Assembly (NCBI RefSeq): GCF_021026295.1
Contig: NZ_JAJNDA010000011.1
Coordinates: 124,001-188,000 of the forward strand
Length of the DNA: 64,000 nt
Reading direction: 5' to 3'
Source of the DNA: Actinomycetospora soli
GTDB lineage: Bacteria > Actinomycetota > Actinomycetes > Mycobacteriales > Pseudonocardiaceae
In this document: positions 46,762 through 55,002 of the stretch, piece after piece
Layout of the letters: each line of letters opens with the position of its first letter
Position numbering within the stretch: position 1 is the first letter of the stretch
Program-made: the position numbers and the translations under genes
The notes under the pieces: generated by a model
Told to the model about the DNA's origin: nothing
The model's input: the letters and a program-made list of their open reading frames with translations, nothing else
Database searches by the model: none

Positions 46762-47685
46762 TCAGCGCACGCCGACGGTGGGGAGCGCGTCGGTCAGCCA
46801 CGGGATGACGATGGTGATCGTCGGGACCACCACGAGGGCCACCGCGGCGAGGTAGGTGCCGACGGCGAGGGCGCGGCCGCCGTGCACGCAGGAGCGGATG
46901 CGCTCCAGGCGCTCCACGACGTCGGGGCCGTACCCGGCGCGGTCGCTGGAGGCGAAGGCGTCCAGGGCGCCGGCCATCGCGTCGTCGCCGACCCGGCGGC
47001 GCCCCGCGTCGTCGGCGAGCATCTCCAGCAGGAGCGCCACGGCGTCGCGCGCCTCGCGGCTGCGCACGATCACCGGGAAGGCCCGGTGCAGGGCGGTGAA
47101 GCCCTCACGGACGAGGTCGTGCCGGGCGGCGAGGTGGGCCTGCTCGTGGGCGATGACCGCCCGCAGCTCCTTCGGGCAGAGCGTCTGCAGCGCCGCCCCG
47201 GTGACCACGACGCGGCCCTCGCTCCCGACCCGGCCCGGTACGCAGTAGGCGAACGGGACGGCCCCGTCGAGCACCCGCAGCACCGTGCCCGCGCGCAGCG
47301 ACCCGCCCGCGTCGACCTCCTCGGCCCGCGCGAGCAGGTCGATCATGTCCCGGTGACGGGCCCGCCGGACCCGGGTGCGCACGGCGAGCAGGACGAGCAC
47401 CACCACCAGGCGGGCGACGATCAGCCCGGCGAGCACGGCCGCCACGCCGACCGCGACCGCCAGGGCGAGCCCGGTCCGCTCCTCGGGGTGGAAGAACGCC
47501 CGCAGCAGGGCCTCGGGGGCGGCGAGGGCGCTGCCCACCGCCGCGAGCACGGCGGCGATCGCCACCGACTGCCAGAGCACGATCGCGGCGCGCGGCACGG
47601 ACCGGGTCCACCGCGCCCGGGCCAGGAGGGCGGGCACGGGCCCGGCGAGCACGAGGGCGAGCCCCGTCAGCCACACCGACGCCAT
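46762..47685 (-). CDS. M56-family (BlaR1-like) membrane metallopeptidase
   Basis: 307 residues with about four membrane helices (N-terminal pair, a third near 73-103, and a C-terminal helix) and a cytoplasmic zinc protease domain: HEQAHLAARHD (HExxH, about residue 180). It lacks the C-terminal penicillin-binding sensor of true BlaR1, as is usual for actinobacterial M56 proteins paired with BlaI. It presumably cleaves the adjacent BlaI. It follows blaI by 32 nt on the same strand. Confidence 0.87.
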   Translation of the reverse strand: MASVWLTGLALVLAGPVPALLARARWTRSVPRAAIVLWQSVAIAAVLAAVGSALAAPEALLRAFFHPEERTGLALAVAVGVAAVLAGLIVARLVVVLVLLAVRTRVRRARHRDMIDLLARAEEVDAGGSLRAGTVLRVLDGAVPFAYCVPGRVGSEGRVVVTGAALQTLCPKELRAVIAHEQAHLAARHDLVREGFTALHRAFPVIVRSREARDAVALLLEMLADDAGRRRVGDDAMAGALDAFASSDRAGYGPDVVERLERIRSCVHGGRALAVGTYLAAVALVVVPTITIVIPWLTDALPTVGVR

Positions 47686-47717
47686 GGCACGTCAGTGTGG
47701 CGCCTGCGTGGCAGGTC

Positions 47718-48104
47718 TCACGACTCGGGTGATCGGTCCGCCGGGCGCGGGGTCCCCTGCGCCGGCGTGTCGAGGGCGCGGCGCAGCGCCTCGACCTCCG
47801 CCGGGCCGACCCGGTCGACGAAGGCCACCAGCGCGGCCGTGCGGTCCTCGCCGACGTCGCCGAGCGCGTCGAGCATCAGCTCGGCCGCCATCTGCTCGCG
47901 GCTCGAGGCGGCGGCGTAGCGGTAGGCCTTGCCGTCCCGTTCCTGCCTGACCAGGCCTTTCTTCGCCAGCCGGCCGAGGACGGTCATCACCGTGGTGTAC
48001 GCGAGCTCGCGCTCCAGCCGGTCGTGGACGTCCCGGACCGTGAGCGGCTCCTCGGCCGACCACAGCTGGGCCATGACCGCGCGTTCGAGCTCTCCGAGGG
48101 CCAC
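47718..48104 (-). CDS. blaI: BlaI/MecI/CopY-family repressor
   Basis: 128 residues. N-terminal winged helix (LGELERAVMAQLWSAEEPLT, AYTTVMTVLGRLAKKGLV) and C-terminal dimerisation part (AAELMLDALGDVGEDRTAAL). The GTG at 48104 is chosen because TACACT lies 7 nt upstream; a longer frame to 48128 would start before that hexamer. Forms a repressor/protease pair with the M56 gene and is divergent from cydA, with inverted repeats between them. Confidence 0.9.
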   Translation of the reverse strand: MALGELERAVMAQLWSAEEPLTVRDVHDRLERELAYTTVMTVLGRLAKKGLVRQERDGKAYRYAAASSREQMAAELMLDALGDVGEDRTAALVAFVDRVGPAEVEALRRALDTPAQGTPRPADRSPES

Positions 48105-48111
48105 GCGGAGG

Positions 48112-48117
48112 AGTGTA
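48112..48117 (-). promoter_or_regulatory. -10 hexamer of blaI
   Basis: TACACT on the minus strand, 7 nt before the GTG at 48104; leaderless arrangement. Confidence 0.55.
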
Positions 48118-48150
48118 CCCAGCGACACGGTGTGTCAACGAGGGATGTCG

Positions 48151-48188
48151 TACTACCGTCGGTCGTAGGTACTACGAAGCGTCGTAGT
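48151..48188. promoter_or_regulatory. two probable BlaI-type operators between blaI and cydA
   Basis: A perfect dyad ACTACGA-AGCG-TCGTAGT at 48171-48188 and an imperfect one with TACTAC...GTAGGTA at 48151-48171. They share the TACTAC/GTAGTA arms reported for mycobacterial BlaI. The second overlaps the region where the cydA promoter should be (cydA starts at 48206). Confidence 0.6.
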
Positions 48189-48205
48189 CGACAGGAGGTC
48201 GGGTC

Positions 48206-49636
48206 GTGACCGCACTGGAGCTCTCACGCCTGCAGTTCGCCGTCGTCACCGTCTACCACTACCTGTTCGTCCCGCTGTCGATCTCGCTCTCGGCGCTGAC
48301 GGCGGGCCTGCAGACGGCGTGGTGGCGCACCGGGGACGAGCGGTACTCGCGGGCCACCATGCTCGCCGGGAAGTTGCTGATGGCCACGTTCGCCGTGGGG
48401 GTGGTGACCGGGCTCGTGCAGGAGTTCCAGTTCGGGCTCTCCTGGTCGGCGTTCGCGCAGTACTACGGCGACGTCTTCGGTCCCACCCTCGCCATCGAGG
48501 GCATGCTCGCGTTCTTCCTCGAGGCCACGTTCCTGGGCCTCTGGTGGTTCGGCCGGGACCGGCTGCGGCCGGGGCTGCACCTGGCGACGATCTGGGTGGT
48601 CGCGGTCGGCACGCTGATCTCGGCGTACGTCATCCTCGCGGCCAACGCCTTCATGCAGCACCCGGTCGGCGCGACGATCGACCCGGAGACCGGCCGCGCC
48701 GTGCTCGGGAGCTTCGGCGCCCTGCTCACCAACCCCGTCGTCGTCGCCTCGTTCCCGCACACCATCGCGGGCGCCTTCATGGCCGGCGGCGGGCTGCTCC
48801 TCGCGATCGGGATGTGGCGGCGCTGGGCCCGCCCCGCCGACGCCGAGGACGGGACCGTCCGCGGGACCTGGCGCGTCCTCGCCCGCGTCGGCGCCTGGAC
48901 CACGCTGGTCGGCGGCGCAGCGGTCAGCCTCACCGGGGACGTGCTGGGCAAGGTCATGACCGAGGTCCAGCCGATGAAGATGGCGGCGGCCGAGGCCCTG
49001 TACGAGACCACCTCGCACGCCCCGTTCAGCCTGTTCGCGATCCAGCTGCCCGGCATGGAGCAGCCCTGGTCGCTCGACGTCCCGTGGCTGCTGAGCTTCC
49101 TCGCGACCGGCGACCCCACCGCCACCGTGCAGGGCATCGACGACCTGCAGCGCCAGTACGAGCTGCAGTTCGGCCCCGGGGACTACACGCCCTGGATCCC
49201 GGTCGCCTACTGGACCTTCCGTCTCATGATCGGGCTCGGGGTCGTCGCCACCGGCGTCGCCGCCTACGTCCTCTGGCGCACGCGTCGGGGCCGCGACTTC
49301 GCGCCCGCCTGGTTCGCCGACCGCTGGCTGCTGCGTTTCCTGTGGGTGCTGCCCGTGCTGCCCACCGCCGCCGCGACCTTCGGCTGGCTGTTCACCGAGA
49401 CGGCCCGCCAGCCCTGGCTCGTGTTCGGGCTGTTCCAGACCCGCGACGGCGTCTCGCCCACCCTGACCCCCGTCGAGCTCGTCGCGTCGCTGGCCGGGTT
49501 CGCCCTGGTCTACGGCGTCCTGGCCGTGGTCTGGGTCCGCCTGGTGCTGCACGTCTCACGCCGGGAGCCGGCCCCGCTGCACCCGGCGCCGGAGCGGCAG
49601 GAGACCCCCGAGCCCGTGCTGGAGATGAGCTACTGA
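48206..49636 (+). CDS. cydA: cytochrome bd ubiquinol/menaquinol oxidase subunit I
   Basis: Quinol:O2 oxidoreductase of high oxygen affinity in the cell membrane. 476 residues, nine hydrophobic segments. Seen: RLQFAVVTVYHYLFVPLS (haem ligand His18), GKLLMATFAVGVVTGLVQEF, SFPHTIAGAFMAGG, and TETARQPWLVFG before the last helices. The quinol-binding Q-loop is of the short type. The GTG has a strong AGGAGG 9 nt upstream. Operon with cydB (1-nt overlap) and the fused cydDC. Confidence 0.96.
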   Translation: MTALELSRLQFAVVTVYHYLFVPLSISLSALTAGLQTAWWRTGDERYSRATMLAGKLLMATFAVGVVTGLVQEFQFGLSWSAFAQYYGDVFGPTLAIEGMLAFFLEATFLGLWWFGRDRLRPGLHLATIWVVAVGTLISAYVILAANAFMQHPVGATIDPETGRAVLGSFGALLTNPVVVASFPHTIAGAFMAGGGLLLAIGMWRRWARPADAEDGTVRGTWRVLARVGAWTTLVGGAAVSLTGDVLGKVMTEVQPMKMAAAEALYETTSHAPFSLFAIQLPGMEQPWSLDVPWLLSFLATGDPTATVQGIDDLQRQYELQFGPGDYTPWIPVAYWTFRLMIGLGVVATGVAAYVLWRTRRGRDFAPAWFADRWLLRFLWVLPVLPTAAATFGWLFTETARQPWLVFGLFQTRDGVSPTLTPVELVASLAGFALVYGVLAVVWVRLVLHVSRREPAPLHPAPERQETPEPVLEMSY

Positions 49637-50622
49637 TGGAGATCCTCTGGTTCGCCCTCGCGATCCTCTGCTGGGTGCTGTTCTTCGCCCTCGAGGGCTT
49701 CGACTTCGGCGTCGGCATGCTCGCCCCGGTCCTCGGGCGCGACGACCACGAGCGCGGTGCCGCGATCCGCACGGTCGGGCCCGTCTGGGACGGCAACGAG
49801 GTCTGGCTGGTCGCGGCGATCGGCGTGACCTTCGCGGCGTTCCCCGACTGGTACGCCGCGCTGCTCTCGGGGCTCTACCTGCCGCTGGTGCTGGTGCTGC
49901 TCGCCCTCGCGGCGCGCGGCGTGGCGATCGAGTTCCGCGGCAAGGTCGACACCCCGGCCTGGCGCCGCCGCTGCGAGGTCACGCTCGCCGTCTCCTCCTT
50001 CCTGGCGGCGGGTCTGTTCGGCGCCGTCGTCGCCGTCGCGACGACGGGCCTCGCGCTCGACCCGGCCGGCGCCGTCGTCGGGACCGGCGTGGAGCGCACA
50101 CTCGGCCCGCTCCTGTCGTGGCCGGCCCTCGCGGGCGCGGTGCTCGGCGTCCTCGCCGCGCTCGTGCAGGGCGCGACCTTCCTGGGCCTGCGGACGACCG
50201 GGCCGGTGCGGCTGCGGGCCCGGCGGGCGGCCGTCGCGTCGGCGGCGGTCGCCGGGGTGGTCGCGGCGGGCGTGGGCGTGGCGGCGGGCGGGACGACCCT
50301 GCTGTTCGCCGTGGTCGTCGCCCTGCTCGCGGGCGTCGCGGCCGTCGCCGCGGGGGCCGGGCACGAGGGCGCGGCGTTCGCGGCGGCGACCCTGGGGGTG
50401 GTGGGCGCCGTGGTCGCGGCGTTCACCGCGCACGTGCCGGTGGTGCTGCCCTCGACGCTCGACCCGGCGTCGTCGCTGACCATCTCCGGCGCGGCCGCCT
50501 CGCCCTACGCGCTGACGGTGATCACGGTCGGCGCGGTGCTGATCCTGCCCGGGGTCGTGGCCTACCAGGCGTTCTCGTACTGGGTGTTCCGGCGCCGGGT
50601 GGCCAGCGAGCGGGTGGCGTGA
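49636..50622 (+). CDS. cydB: cytochrome bd oxidase subunit II
   Basis: 328 residues, nine hydrophobic segments. Seen: EGFDFGVGMLAPVLGRDDHE (acidic residue of the proton path), VGPVWDGNEVWLVAAIGVTF, RGVAIEFRGK and the C-terminal VVAYQAFSYWVFR. The start overlaps the cydA stop by one base; the stop overlaps the cydDC start. Confidence 0.95.
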   Translation: MEILWFALAILCWVLFFALEGFDFGVGMLAPVLGRDDHERGAAIRTVGPVWDGNEVWLVAAIGVTFAAFPDWYAALLSGLYLPLVLVLLALAARGVAIEFRGKVDTPAWRRRCEVTLAVSSFLAAGLFGAVVAVATTGLALDPAGAVVGTGVERTLGPLLSWPALAGAVLGVLAALVQGATFLGLRTTGPVRLRARRAAVASAAVAGVVAAGVGVAAGGTTLLFAVVVALLAGVAAVAAGAGHEGAAFAAATLGVVGAVVAAFTAHVPVVLPSTLDPASSLTISGAAASPYALTVITVGAVLILPGVVAYQAFSYWVFRRRVASERVA

Positions 50623-53600
50623 TGGCGGGCCGCGGGCCGGTCGACCCCCGGCTGCTGCGCCTGGCGCGGCCGGCGCTGCCCGGGGTGGCGGCGCAGGTCG
50701 CGCTCGGGGTGGTCGGGGCCGTGGCGGACGCGGCGCCGCTCGTCGCGGCGGGGCTGCTCGTGGCCTCGTTGGTCGGCGGCGAGCGGCCGACCACGGAGAT
50801 CGCGTGGCTGGCCGGCGCGGTCGTCGTCCGGGCGCTGGTGGCCGCGCTCGCCCCGCGCGTCGCGGCCGGCTCGGCGACCCGGGTGGTCGAGCCGCAGCGC
50901 GAACGGCTGCTCGACGCCCGCGACCCGGACGCCGAGCGCCGCGACCCGGGCGCGACCCGTCGTCGGGAACTCGCGGCCGGGGGCATCGACGACCTCCGCG
51001 CCTGGTTCACCTCCTACCTGCCCGCGCTGGTGCTCGCCGCGGTGCTGCCGCCGCTGGTGCTCGTCGGGCTGTTCCTCGCCGACCGCACCTCGGCGCTGAT
51101 CGTGCTGGTCACGCTGCCGTTGCTGCCGGTGTTCGCCGCGCTCATCGGGTGGGCCACCGAGAAGCGGGCCGCCGCGCAGTGGGCGGCCGGGGAGCGCCTG
51201 TCGGGCCACGTGCTCGACGTCGTCGCCGGGCTTGCGACGCTGCGCCTGTTCGGGCGGGCGCGTCGCCAGGTGGACGAGGTCGCGCGGACCGGCGAGGCGC
51301 ACCGGCGGGCGAGCGCGTCCGTGCTGCGCGTGGCGTTCCTGTCGACGACCGCGCTGGACCTCGTGGCGACGGTGTCGGTCGGCCTCGTCGCGGTGTCGGC
51401 GGGGTTGCGGGTGGTCGACGGCTCGCTCGGCCTCGCCCCGGCCCTCGTCGCGATCCTGCTGGCGCCCGAGGCGTACCGGCCGATCCGCGAGGTCGGGGCG
51501 CGGTTCCACGACGTGGCGCGGGCCTCCCAGGTGGCCTCCGGCCTCGTGAGCACGACCCGTACTGCGGGCGACGGGACGTGCGCACCGGGCGTGCGCGCCA
51601 CCGCGGTCCGCGTCCGCTATCCGCAGCGGCGGGCCGACGCCCTGGCGCTGGACGCGCTCGCGGTGGCGCCGGGCGAGATGGTGGCGCTGGCGGGGGAGTC
51701 CGGTGCGGGCAAGACGACGCTGCTCCGCGTGCTGGCGGGCGCGATCCGCGCCGACGAGGGCACCGTCGAGGTCGGCGGGTCCGTCCAGTACCTGCCGCAG
51801 CGTCCGACGCTGCCGCACGCGCGGACGGTCGGGGAGGCGATCGGGACGACCGACCCGTCGGTCCTCGCGGCGCTGGACCTGCCGTTCGGGGTGGACGCGT
51901 CCCTGGCGGAGGAGGGCGGGTCGGTCTCGGCCGGGCAGCGCGAGCGGCTCGCTCTCGCCCGGGTGCTCGTGGCGCTGGAGGCGCAGCCCCGGCAGACGGT
52001 GCTGCTCGACGAGCCGACCGCTCATCTCGACGCCGCCACCGAGATCCGGGTGCTCGCGCTGTTGCGCGCGGCGGCCTCCCGCGGCGCCGCGGTCCTGCTG
52101 GTCGCGCACCGGCCGGCGGCCCTCGCGGCGGCGGACCGCGTGGTCACGGTGGCACGACCGGTGGCGCCCGCCGATCCGCGCGAGGGGAACCCTGGGGCCA
52201 CAAGAGCGCTCGAGGGGTCCCCTCACGCGGCGGGCGGGGGTTCTCGTCGCCGTTTCCCGACGACGGGTGGGGTCGTCCTGGGTGCGGGGTCGGTGCTCGC
52301 CGGCCTCGTGCTCACCGCCGCGTCGACGTGGCTCATCGTGCGGGCCGACGCGCGGCCGCCGGTGCTGACGCTGTCGATCGCGGTCGTGATCGTGCGGGGC
52401 ACGGCCGTGCTGCGGCCGCTCCTGCGCTACCTCGAGCGCCTCGTCACCCACGACGACGCGCTGTCCCGCGTCGCGGGCTGGCGGCGGGCGCTCGTCGCCG
52501 TGCTCGTCGACCGGGTGCCCGGCGCGGTGGCGGGCCGCCGGGGCGACCTGCTGGCCCGGGCGGTCGGCGACGTCGACGTGCGGCTCGACGGGCTCGTCCG
52601 CGGCCGGCAGCCGGTGCTGGTCGTGGCCGTGGTGCTGCCGGTCGTCCTCCTCGTCGCGTGGTTCGCCGTGCCGGCGACACTGCCCGCGCTGGTCGTGGGG
52701 CTCGGTGTGGCCGGCGTGCTGGTCCCGCTGCTCGCCGCGCTCGCCGCGCGCCACGACGGGCCGGCGCTCGACCGGGCCGGCGACCGGCTCCAGGCCGCGG
52801 TCGTCGAGACCTTCGCCGCCCGGGAGGAGCTCGCCGTCCGCGACCGCGACGACGTGCTCGCCGTCCCTCGGGCCCGCGCCGCGGCCCTGGACCGGGCCCG
52901 TCGACGGGCGGCCGTGCACGAGGGTGTGCTCGACGGGGCCGCCCATCTGGCGCTCGGCGTCACGACCGTCGGGGCCGCGCTCGCCGCGGTGTCCCTCGAC
53001 GCGTCGCCGGAGCTCGTCGGCATCGTCGTGCTGCTGCCGACCGCGCTCGCCGGGACGGTGCTCGCCCTGCCCGCCGCGGCCCGCGCCCTCGTCCGGGGCC
53101 GCCAGGCGCGGGCGCGGACCGACGCGCTCGCGACGGTGCCGCCGCCGGCGACGGAGCCGGCTCGACCCGCTCCCGGAACGGGCGGCGACGATGGCGCGCT
53201 GCTCCCACTGGGTGCGCGCAGGTCGCCATCGTCGATCCGGGTCCGCGACCTCACCGCGGGCTGGGGCGCCACCCGGGCCCTGCGCGGCGTCGACCTCGAC
53301 CTGCCGCCCGGCGCGCGGGTCGCGGTGACCGGGGCGTCGGGGTCGGGGAAGTCGACGCTGGCGGCGGTCCTGCTGAAGTTCCTCGACCCGGCGTCGGGGA
53401 CCGTGACGATCGACGGCAGCGACGTCCGCGACCTGCCCGGGGACGAGGTGCGTCGCCGGATCGGGCTGCTCGGCGACCACGACCACGTCTTCACCGCCTC
53501 CCTGCGGGCGAACCTGCTGCTCGCCGCGCCCGACGCCGACGACGACCGCCTGCACGCCGCCCTGCGCCGGGTGCACCTCGACGGCTGGGTGGCCTCGCTG

Positions 53601-53894
53601 GGGGAGGGGCTCGACACCGTGATCGGCCCCGGCAGCATCTCGGGCGGCGAGCGGCGCCGGCTCGCGGCGGCCCGGCTGGTGCTCGCCGATGCGGGCGTCT
53701 GGATTCTCGACGAGCCGACCGAGGGCCTCGACGCCGAGACCGCGCGGGCGCTGATGGGCGACCTGCTCGACGGCGACCGCACCGTCCTGCTCCTCGCCCA
53801 CCGCCCGGAGGGGCTGGACCGGATGGACACGGTCGTCGACCTCGTCGACGGCACGCTCCGGCCCCGCTCCGGGGCACTTGTCGCGGCGAGTTGA
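50622..53894 (+). CDS. cydDC: CydDC fused ABC transporter for cytochrome bd assembly
   Basis: 1090 residues: two membrane-plus-ATPase halves in line. Half 1 (CydD-like, about 1-525): six helices, Walker A GESGAGKTTLLRVLAG, signature SVSAGQRERLALARVL, Walker B TVLLDEPTAHLD. Half 2 (CydC-like, about 545-1090): Walker A GASGSGKSTLAAVLL, signature ISGGERRRLAAARLV, WILDEPTEGLD. Known CydDC handles reductants and haem for cytochrome bd assembly. The linker (about 515-550) encodes NPGATRALEGSPHAAGGGS from a palindromic DNA element. The last codons lie in a 103-bp repeat. Cotranscribed with cydAB. Confidence 0.95.
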   Translation: MAGRGPVDPRLLRLARPALPGVAAQVALGVVGAVADAAPLVAAGLLVASLVGGERPTTEIAWLAGAVVVRALVAALAPRVAAGSATRVVEPQRERLLDARDPDAERRDPGATRRRELAAGGIDDLRAWFTSYLPALVLAAVLPPLVLVGLFLADRTSALIVLVTLPLLPVFAALIGWATEKRAAAQWAAGERLSGHVLDVVAGLATLRLFGRARRQVDEVARTGEAHRRASASVLRVAFLSTTALDLVATVSVGLVAVSAGLRVVDGSLGLAPALVAILLAPEAYRPIREVGARFHDVARASQVASGLVSTTRTAGDGTCAPGVRATAVRVRYPQRRADALALDALAVAPGEMVALAGESGAGKTTLLRVLAGAIRADEGTVEVGGSVQYLPQRPTLPHARTVGEAIGTTDPSVLAALDLPFGVDASLAEEGGSVSAGQRERLALARVLVALEAQPRQTVLLDEPTAHLDAATEIRVLALLRAAASRGAAVLLVAHRPAALAAADRVVTVARPVAPADPREGNPGATRALEGSPHAAGGGSRRRFPTTGGVVLGAGSVLAGLVLTAASTWLIVRADARPPVLTLSIAVVIVRGTAVLRPLLRYLERLVTHDDALSRVAGWRRALVAVLVDRVPGAVAGRRGDLLARAVGDVDVRLDGLVRGRQPVLVVAVVLPVVLLVAWFAVPATLPALVVGLGVAGVLVPLLAALAARHDGPALDRAGDRLQAAVVETFAAREELAVRDRDDVLAVPRARAAALDRARRRAAVHEGVLDGAAHLALGVTTVGAALAAVSLDASPELVGIVVLLPTALAGTVLALPAAARALVRGRQARARTDALATVPPPATEPARPAPGTGGDDGALLPLGARRSPSSIRVRDLTAGWGATRALRGVDLDLPPGARVAVTGASGSGKSTLAAVLLKFLDPASGTVTIDGSDVRDLPGDEVRRRIGLLGDHDHVFTASLRANLLLAAPDADDDRLHAALRRVHLDGWVASLGEGLDTVIGPGSISGGERRRLAAARLVLADAGVWILDEPTEGLDAETARALMGDLLDGDRTVLLLAHRPEGLDRMDTVVDLVDGTLRPRSGALVAAS
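52177..52229. repeat. palindromic element inside the CydDC linker
   Basis: Arms CGCG-c-GAGGGGA (52177-52188) and TCCCCTC-a-CGCG (52218-52229). It encodes the low-complexity join between the two transporter halves. Confidence 0.6.
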
Positions 53895-54105
53895 TCGTGG
53901 GCGGCCGCCCTGTCGTGGTGAGTCGCCGCGACAAGGCGGCGCGGTGGGGTGGGAGCCCACGACAAGGTCGGCCGGGCGTCCTGTCGTGGCGAGTTGAGCG
54001 CGGGCGGCTGCCCTGTCGTGGTGGATCGCCGCGACAAGGCAGCGCGGTGGGGGTGGGAGTCCACGACAGGCGGGCGGGTGGGGGTGGGAGCCCACGACAA
54101 GGCGG
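53878..54105. repeat. 103-bp direct repeats with internal palindromes after cydDC
   Basis: Two nearly full units (from 53878 and 53981) and a third partial one (54071-54105). Each contains CCCTGTCGTGGTG and a GTGGGAGYCCACGACARG box. Unit 1 has a perfect 12-bp inverted pair TTGTCGCGGCGA/TCGCCGCGACAA (53878-53889, 53923-53934). The 265-nt space between cydDC and marR is almost all repeat. Confidence 0.8.
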
Positions 54106-54159
54106 ACGCAACGGCGGACGTGCCACCGCCAACCCGGGGACCCGCCGTCGGGACGGACC

Positions 54160-54663
54160 TCAGGCGAAGTCGCCCGCGGCGTGCCGGACCCGCGCGAGGA
54201 GCCCGAACAGGGTCCGGGCCTCCTCGGGGGCGAGCCCGACCAGTCCGAAGTCGACGGTCGTCACCGCTGCGGTCGCCTCCTCGCAGCGCCGGCGGCCGGC
54301 GTCGGTGATCTCCACGAGGGTCGTGCGCTTGTCGGTCGGGTGCGGGGTGCGGCGGACCAGCGCGGCGCCCTCGAGGCGGTCGACGATGTTCGTGATCGAC
54401 GTCGGGTGCAGCTGCAGGCGCTGGCCCATGAGGTTCATCGGCAGCGCGCCGTGCCGGGAGAAGGTGAGGAGCACGAGCGCCTCGTAGCGGGCGAAGGTCA
54501 GCTCGTGCGGGCGCAGCGCGGCGTCGACGGCCTGCTGGAGGATCTGCTGCACGCGGAAGACGCTCGTGGTCGCGGCCATGGTGGTGGCGTCGCCGACCTT
54601 GGTCGACCAGATCCCGGCGGCCCGCTCGATGGGGTCGAACGGCAACGGGTCGGACGCGGGCAT
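54160..54663 (-). CDS. MarR-family transcriptional regulator
   Basis: 167 residues. Winged helix-turn-helix: LTFARYEALVLLTFSRHGAL, MNLMGQRLQLHPTSITNIVD, RLEGAALVRRTPHPTDKRT (wing), flanked by dimerisation helices. Ligand and targets unknown. The ATG lies 7 nt after a TAGATT hexamer. Divergent from the thiamine-binding gene with 29 nt between starts, so it probably controls itself and that gene. Confidence 0.92.
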   Translation of the reverse strand: MPASDPLPFDPIERAAGIWSTKVGDATTMAATTSVFRVQQILQQAVDAALRPHELTFARYEALVLLTFSRHGALPMNLMGQRLQLHPTSITNIVDRLEGAALVRRTPHPTDKRTTLVEITDAGRRRCEEATAAVTTVDFGLVGLAPEEARTLFGLLARVRHAAGDFA

Positions 54664-54670
54664 CGGCGGG

Positions 54671-54676
54671 AATCTA
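54671..54676 (-). promoter_or_regulatory. -10 hexamer of the marR gene
   Basis: TAGATT on the minus strand, 7 nt before the ATG at 54663. A plus-strand CATGAT (54681-54686), 6 nt before the GTG at 54693, is the likely -10 of the divergent gene, so the two promoters overlap. Confidence 0.55.
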
Positions 54677-54692
54677 GCAGCATGATGGACCC

Positions 54693-54998
54693 GTGATCGT
54701 GGCGTTCAGCGTGGCCCCGAGCGGCGGGGAGTCCGATTCGGTGAGCGAGGCCGTGGCGGCGGCGGTGCGGGTGGTCCGCGAGTCCGGCCTGCCGCACGAG
54801 ACATCGTCGATGTTCACCTCGCTCGAGGGCGAGTGGGACGAGGTGATGGACGTGGTGAAGCGCGCGACGGAGGCCGCGGGGCGCTACGGCAGCCGCGTGT
54901 CGCTCGTGCTCAAGGCCGACATCCGCCCCGGCTGGACCGAGCAGATGACGGCGAAGGTGGCACGGGTCGAGGAGCATCTGTCGAGCTGGCAGGATTGA
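54693..54998 (+). CDS. thiamine-binding (MTH1187/YqgV) family protein
   Basis: 101 residues, ferredoxin-like fold: [58 protein letters not shown]. Members bind thiamine or related compounds. The GTG follows a CATGAT hexamer by 6 nt. Stop is 4 nt before the next gene. Confidence 0.87.
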   Translation: MIVAFSVAPSGGESDSVSEAVAAAVRVVRESGLPHETSSMFTSLEGEWDEVMDVVKRATEAAGRYGSRVSLVLKADIRPGWTEQMTAKVARVEEHLSSWQD

Positions 54999-55002
54999 TC
55001 CC

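Noticed and set aside
46762-48104. Beta-lactam resistance locus (blaR1-blaI)
   Set aside because: No beta-lactamase gene is adjacent and the M56 protein lacks the penicillin-binding sensor; the neighbours are cydAB genes.
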